From: Siphonodentalium dalli
Taxonomy: Eukaryota > Mollusca > Scaphopoda > Gadilida > Siphonodentaliidae
Reading direction: 5' to 3'
Length of the DNA stretch: 64,000 bases
Assembly: GCA_032622095.1 (NCBI GenBank)
Contig: CP136064.1
Span: forward strand, 145,285,954-145,349,953
Shown piece after piece: positions 58,601 through 64,000 of the stretch. Made by a program: the position numbers and the translations under genes. Positions within the stretch are counted from its first letter, which is position 1; each line of letters opens with the position of its first letter. Under the pieces are notes generated by a model that saw only the letters and a list, made by a program, of their open reading frames with translations, was not told the DNA's origin and ran no database searches.

Positions 58601-61600
58601 TTTCTTATTTTCAAATGATAATGACCAAATTTTGGACATATTTAAAGAAGAAACCCATGGATTCGCCTGTAGATAGTAAAGAAAGTGATAAATCTGGGAA
58701 TTTTGCATGGACATCCGGTACCATTAGGGGGTCAGGGGGTCTAAAGCCCCTCTCCCACAATTTTGAGGAGTGTTAGCCCCCCCCCCCATTGGGAAACGGT
58801 GACAGTTGACCCAATTAAGCTTTCCGACAACCTGTAGTTTTAACGGGGACCGTAGCCCCACCCCAAGTGGGGGGGGGGGGGGTGATGGCATCACCACAAG
58901 AGTTACTGTCGTGCAAAATTGTCATGGCAGGTTTGTTAAACAGACAGTATGCCCTGCCATCTGGTAAAATTTCATGTCTGATGCTGTGCCTGATGTTGAA
59001 TCATTATGTTTAGATATTTAAATTGACTTATGGTTGCTTTATATTGCTATTAAAGTATTTTTTATTTTAATCTTCTGTTAATTTTGGTAAATGTTTATTA
59101 TAAATTGCCAAATTCTGCATGAAAAGTGTTTAAAATTTGACAATATATCGCTCTCAAAGTGTATATTAACATTTCCTCTTCAATTTAGTAATATTATGGT
59201 ATATCAGGGCATACTTCAGTTATACGAGATGCATCAGCTAGTAAAATTGAAAAAAAAAATCTTAATTTTTTGGCTTTATTTTGAGGATTGACACTAATTT
59301 TCAGGATGCCTCATATTGGAAAAATAAACCACTACTGCTCGATATAATCCATTTTTGATTTCAGTAAGGTCTATATTTTGATAAAATACTATAAGAAACG
59401 CCGTGTTTCACACATGTACATATATATAAGGAAAATTTGAATTTTACGAAAATTCTCGTCTCGCCATGATAAGTTGTTAATTCCATATTTTCTTATTTTC
59501 AAATGATAATGACCAAATTTTGGACATATTTAAAGAAGAAACCCATGGGTTCGCCTGTAGATAGTAAAGAAAGTGATAAATCTGGGAATTTTGCATGGAC
59601 ATCCGGTACCATTAGGGGGTCAGGGGGTCTAAAGCCCCTCTCCCACAATTTTGAGGAGTGTTAGCCCCCCCCCATTGGGAAACGGTGACAGTTGACCCAA
59701 TTAAGCTTTCCGACAACCTGTAGTTTTAACGGGGACCGTAGCCCCACCCCAAATGGGGGGGGGGGGGTGATGGCATCACCACAAGAGTTACTGTCGTGCA
59801 AAATTGTCATGGCAGGTTTGTTAAACAGACAGTATGCCCTGCCATCTGGTAAAATTTCATGTCTGATGCTGTGTCTGATGTTGAATCATTATGTTTAGAT
59901 ATTTAAATTGACTTATGGTTGCTTTATATTGCTATTAAAGTATTTTTTATTTTAATCTTCTGTTAATTTTGGTAAATGTTTATTATAAATTGCCAAATTC
60001 TGCATGAAAAGTGTTTAAAATTTGACAATATATCGCTCTCAAAGTGCATATTAACATTTCCTCTTCAATTTAGTAATATTATGGTATATCAGGGCATACT
60101 TCAGTTATACGAGATGCATCAGCTAGTAAAATTGAAAAAAAAAATCTTAATTTTGTGGCTTTATTTTGAGGATTGACACTAATTTTCAGGATGCCTCATA
60201 TTGGAAAAATAAACCACTACTGCTCGATATAATCCATTTTTGATTTCAGTAAGGTCTATATTTTGATAAAATACTATAAGAAACGCCGTGTTTCACACAT
60301 GTACATATATATAAGGAAAATTTGAATTTTACGAAAATTCTCGTCTCGCCATGATAAGTTGTTAATTCCATATTTTCTTATTTTCAAATGATAATGACCA
60401 AATTTTGGACATATTTAAAGAAGAAACCCATGGATTCGCCTGTAGATAGTAAAGAAAGTGATAAATCTGGGAATTTTGCATGGACATCCGGTACCATTAG
60501 GGGGTCAGGGGGTCTAAAGCCCCTCTCCCACAATTTTGAGGAGTGTTAGGCCCCCCCCATTGGGAAAAGGTGACAGTTGACCCAAATAAGCTTTTCCGAC
60601 ACCTTGTAGTCTTAACGGGGACCGTAGCCCCACCCAAGTCGGGGGGGGGGGGGGGGTGATGGCATCACCACAAGAGTTACTGTCGTGCAAAATTGTCATG
60701 GCAGGTTTGTTAAACAGACAGTATGCCCTGCCATCTGGTAAAATTTCATGTCTGATGCTGTTTCTGATGTTGTATCATTATGTTTAGATATTTAAATTGA
60801 CTTATGGTTGCTTTATATTGCTATTAAAGTATTTTTTATTTTAATCTTCTGTTAATTTTGGTAAATGTTTATTATAAATTGCCAAATTCTGCATGAAAAG
60901 TGTTTAAAATTTGACAATATATCGCTCTCAAAGTGTATATTAACATTTCCTCTTCAATTTAGTAATATTATGGTATATCAGGGCATACTTCGGTTATACG
61001 AGATGCATCAGCTAGTAAAATTGAAAAAAAAAATCTTAATTTTTTGGCTTTATTTTGAGGATTGACACTAATTTTCAGGATGCCTCATATTGGAAAAATA
61101 AACCACTACTGCTCGATATAATCCATTTTTGATTTCAGTAATGTCTATATTTTGATAAAATACTATAAGAAACGCCGTGTTTCACACATGTACATATATA
61201 TAAGGAAAATTTGAATTTTACGAAAATTCTCGTCTCGCCATGATAAGTTGTTAATTCCATATTTTCTTATTTTCAAATGATAATGACCAAATTTTGGACA
61301 TATTTAAAGAAGAAACCCATGGATTCGCCTGTAGATAGTAAAGAAAGTGATAAATCTGGGAATTTTGCATGGACATCCGATACCATTAGGGGGTCAGGGG
61401 GTCTAAAGCCCCTCTCCCACAATTTTGAGGAGTGTTAGCCCCCCCCCCATTGGGAAACGGTGACAGTTGACCCAATTAAGCTTTCCGACAACCTGTAGTT
61501 TTAACGGGGACCGTAGCCCCACCCCAAGTGGGGGGGGGGGGGGGTGATGGCATCACAAGAGTTACTGTCGTGCAAAATTGTCATGGCAGGTTTGTTAAAC

Positions 61601-64000
61601 AGACAGTATGCCCTGCCATCTGGTAAAATTTCATGTCTGATGCTGTGTCTGATGTTGAATCATTATGTTTAGATATTTAAATTGACTTATGGTTGCTTTA
61701 TATTGCTATTAAAGTATTTTTTATTTTAATCTTCTGTTAATTTTGGTAAATGTTTATTATAAATTGCCAAATTCTGCATGAAAAGTGTTTAAAATTTGAC
61801 AATATATCGCTCTCAAAGTGCATATTAACATTTCCTCTTCAATTTAGTAATATTATGGTATATCAGGGCATACTTCAGTTATACGAGATGCATCAGCTAG
61901 TAAAATTGAAAAAAAAAATCTAAATTTTTTGGCTTTATTTTGAGGATTGACACTAATTTTCAGGATGCCTCATATTGGAAAAATAAACCACTACTGCTCG
62001 ATATAATCCATTTTTGATTTCAGTAAGGTCTATATTTTGATAAAATACTATAAGAAACGCCGTGTTTCACACATGTACATATATATAAGGAAAATTTGAA
62101 TTTTACGAAAATTCACGTCTCGCCATGATAAGTTGTTAATTCCATATTTTCTTATTTTCAAATGATAATGACCAAATTTTGGACATATTTAAAGAAGAAA
62201 CCCATGGATTCGCCTGTAGATAGTAAAGAAAGTGATAAATCTGGGAATTTTGCATGGACATCCGGTACCATTAGGGGGTCAGGGGGTCTAAAGCCCCTCT
62301 CCCACAATTTTGAGGAGTGTTAGGCCCCCCCCCCCCATTGGGAAAAGGTGACAGTTGACCCAAATAAGCTTTTCCGACACCTTGTAGTCTTAACGGGGAC
62401 CGTAGCCCCACCCCAAGTCGGGGGGGGGGGGGGTGATGGCATCACCACAAGAGTTACTGTCGTGAAAATTGTCATGGCAGGTTTGTTAAACAGACAGTAT
62501 GCCCTGCCATCTGGTAAAATTTCATGTCTGATGCTGTGTCTGATGTTGTATCATTATGTTTAGATATTTAAATTGACTTATGGTTGCTTTATATTGCTAT
62601 TAAAGTATTTTTTATTTTAATCTTCTGTTAATTTTGGTAAATGTTTATTATAAATTGCCAAATTCTGCATGAAAAGTGTTTAAAATTTGACAATATATCG
62701 CTCTCAAAGTGTATATTAACATTTCCTCTTCAATTTAGTAATATTATGGTATATCAGGGCATACTTCAGTTATACGAGATGCATCAGCTAGTAAAATTGA
62801 AAAATAAAATCTAAATTTTTTGGCTTTATTTTGAGGATTGACACTAATTTTCAGGATGCCTCATATTGGAAAAATAAACCACTACTGCTCGATATAATCC
62901 ATTTTTGATTTCAGTAAGGTCTATATTTTGATAAAATACTATAAGAAACGCCGTGTTTCACACATGTACATATATATAAGGAAAATTTGAATTTTACGAA
63001 AATTCACGTCTCGCCATGATAAGTTGTTAATTCCATATTTTCTTATTTTCAAATGATAATGACCAAATTTTGGACATATTTAAAGAAGAAACCCATGGAT
63101 TCGCCTGTAGATAGTAAAGAAAGTGATAAATCTGGGAATTTTGCATGGACATCCGGTACCATTAGGGGGTCAGGGGGTCTAAAGCCCCTCTCCCACAATT
63201 TTGAGGAGTGTTAGGCCCCCCCCCCATTGGGAAAAGGTGACAGTTGACCCAAATAAGCTTTTCCGACACCTTGTAGTCTTAACGGGGACCGTAGCCCCAC
63301 CCCAAGTCGGGGGGGGGGTGATGGCATCACCACAAGAGTTACTGTCGTGCAAAATTGTCATGGCAGGTTTGTTAAACAGACAGTATGCCCTGCCATCTGG
63401 TAAAATTTCATGTCTGATGCTGTGTCTGATGTTGTATCATTATGTTTAGATATTTAAATTGACTTATGGTTGCTTTATATTGCTATTAAAGTATTTTTTA
63501 TTTTAATCTTCTGTTAATTTTGGTAAATGTTTATTATAAATTGCCAAATTCTGCATGAAAAGTGTTTAAAATTTGACAATATATCGCTCTCAAAGTGTAT
63601 ATTAACATTTCCTCTTCAATTTAGTAATATTATGGTATATCAGGGCATACTTCAGTTATACGAGATGCATCAGCTAGTAAAATTGAAAAAAAAAATCTTA
63701 ATTTTTTGGCTTTATTTTGAGGATTGACACTAATTTTCAGGATGCCTCATATTGGAAAAATAAACCACTACTGCTCGATATAATCCATTTTTGATTTCAG
63801 TAAGGTCTATATTTTGATAAAATACTATAAGAAACGCCGTGTTTCACACATGTACATATATATAAGGAAAATTTGAATTTTACGAAAATTCTCGTCTCGC
63901 CATGATAAGTTGTTAATTCCATATTTTCTTATTTTCAAATGATAATGACCAAATTTTGGACATATTTAAAGAAGAAACCCATGGATTCGCCTGTAGATAG
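49693..64000 (+). repeat. Satellite array, segment 5 (about 16 units, runs off the window)
   Basis: Rest of the unit split by the retrotransposon, then units at ~890-bp spacing to the window end. Higher-order blocks are visible. The variants GATACATCTGGG and GGGGGTCATGGGG occur at about 50,652 and 53,335, three units apart, and CAGTTTATATATACGAG at about 51,190, 53,870 and 54,774. G-run variants of the type GTCGGTGGGG...TGTGGGGG occur at about 52,620 and 54,420, two units apart. Four main subtypes at one site (CTTTTCCGACACCTTG, CTTTTCCGGCACCCTG, CTTTCCGACAACCTG, CTTTTCCTACACCCTG) are interleaved along the array. Confidence 0.95.

Noticed and set aside
22200-64000. Satellite array considered as a CRISPR-like or bacterial repeat array
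   Set aside because: Units are ~890 bp, directly tandem with no unique spacers, and the context is eukaryotic.

Overview
This window looks like repeat-dominated nuclear DNA of a metazoan, most likely an aquatic invertebrate. It is AT-rich and intron-scale, with no bacterial-style gene packing. It holds a YR (tyrosine recombinase) retrotransposon with a gag-like gene, an animal-type THAP fragment, a Polinton-type DNA polymerase remnant, a tRNA-like SINE, TTAA-flanked transposons and a very long satellite. I cannot name the species. I found no intact host protein gene.

Layout. (1) 1-11,617 is a patchwork of old repeats: an inverted/direct ~200-bp repeat (1-640), a broken family-B DNA polymerase fragment (761-991), four CACGTG boxes (1,935-2,004), short tandem repeats, a decayed THAP zinc-finger fragment on the minus strand (3,193-3,462), a ~164-bp tandem repeat (4,670-5,760), a tRNA-derived SINE candidate (5,855-6,040), and a tandem series of hairpin repeats (8,298-9,420) split by a 590-bp TTAA-flanked MITE. 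(2) 11,719-21,610 is a 9.9-kb piggyBac-like insertion flanked by TTAA. It has 11-bp terminal inverted repeats and no recognisable transposase. It carries a nested ~5-kb palindrome (14,761-19,806). Two copies of its uninterrupted target (TTAA at 35,229 and 36,759) lie inside the satellite array and prove the boundaries. (3) 21,963 to the window end is a tandem array of a ~890-bp unit, about 39 units, with C-runs and G-runs of variable length in each. The array is broken by a ~690-bp palindrome-bearing insert (30,623-31,314), by two copies of its own left-flank sequence (35,117-35,578 and 36,628-37,108), and by a retrotransposon (44,314-49,692).

The retrotransposon is the only real coding region. 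In order on the plus strand it encodes an RS-rich gag-like protein with a C-terminal zinc-binding segment, a reverse transcriptase, an RNase H, a tyrosine recombinase and an SGNH-type hydrolase. The frames are mutually overlapping. This order, with no methyltransferase domain, points to the Ngaro branch of the DIRS order. The polymerase frame is split by a +1 shift at about 46,669, and the recombinase frame has no ATG of its own. Together gag (packaging), RT/RNase H (cDNA synthesis) and the recombinase (insertion of a circular intermediate) would make the element mobile; the role of the hydrolase is unknown.

Most short ORFs in the satellite recur because the units are near-identical. They are not treated as genes.
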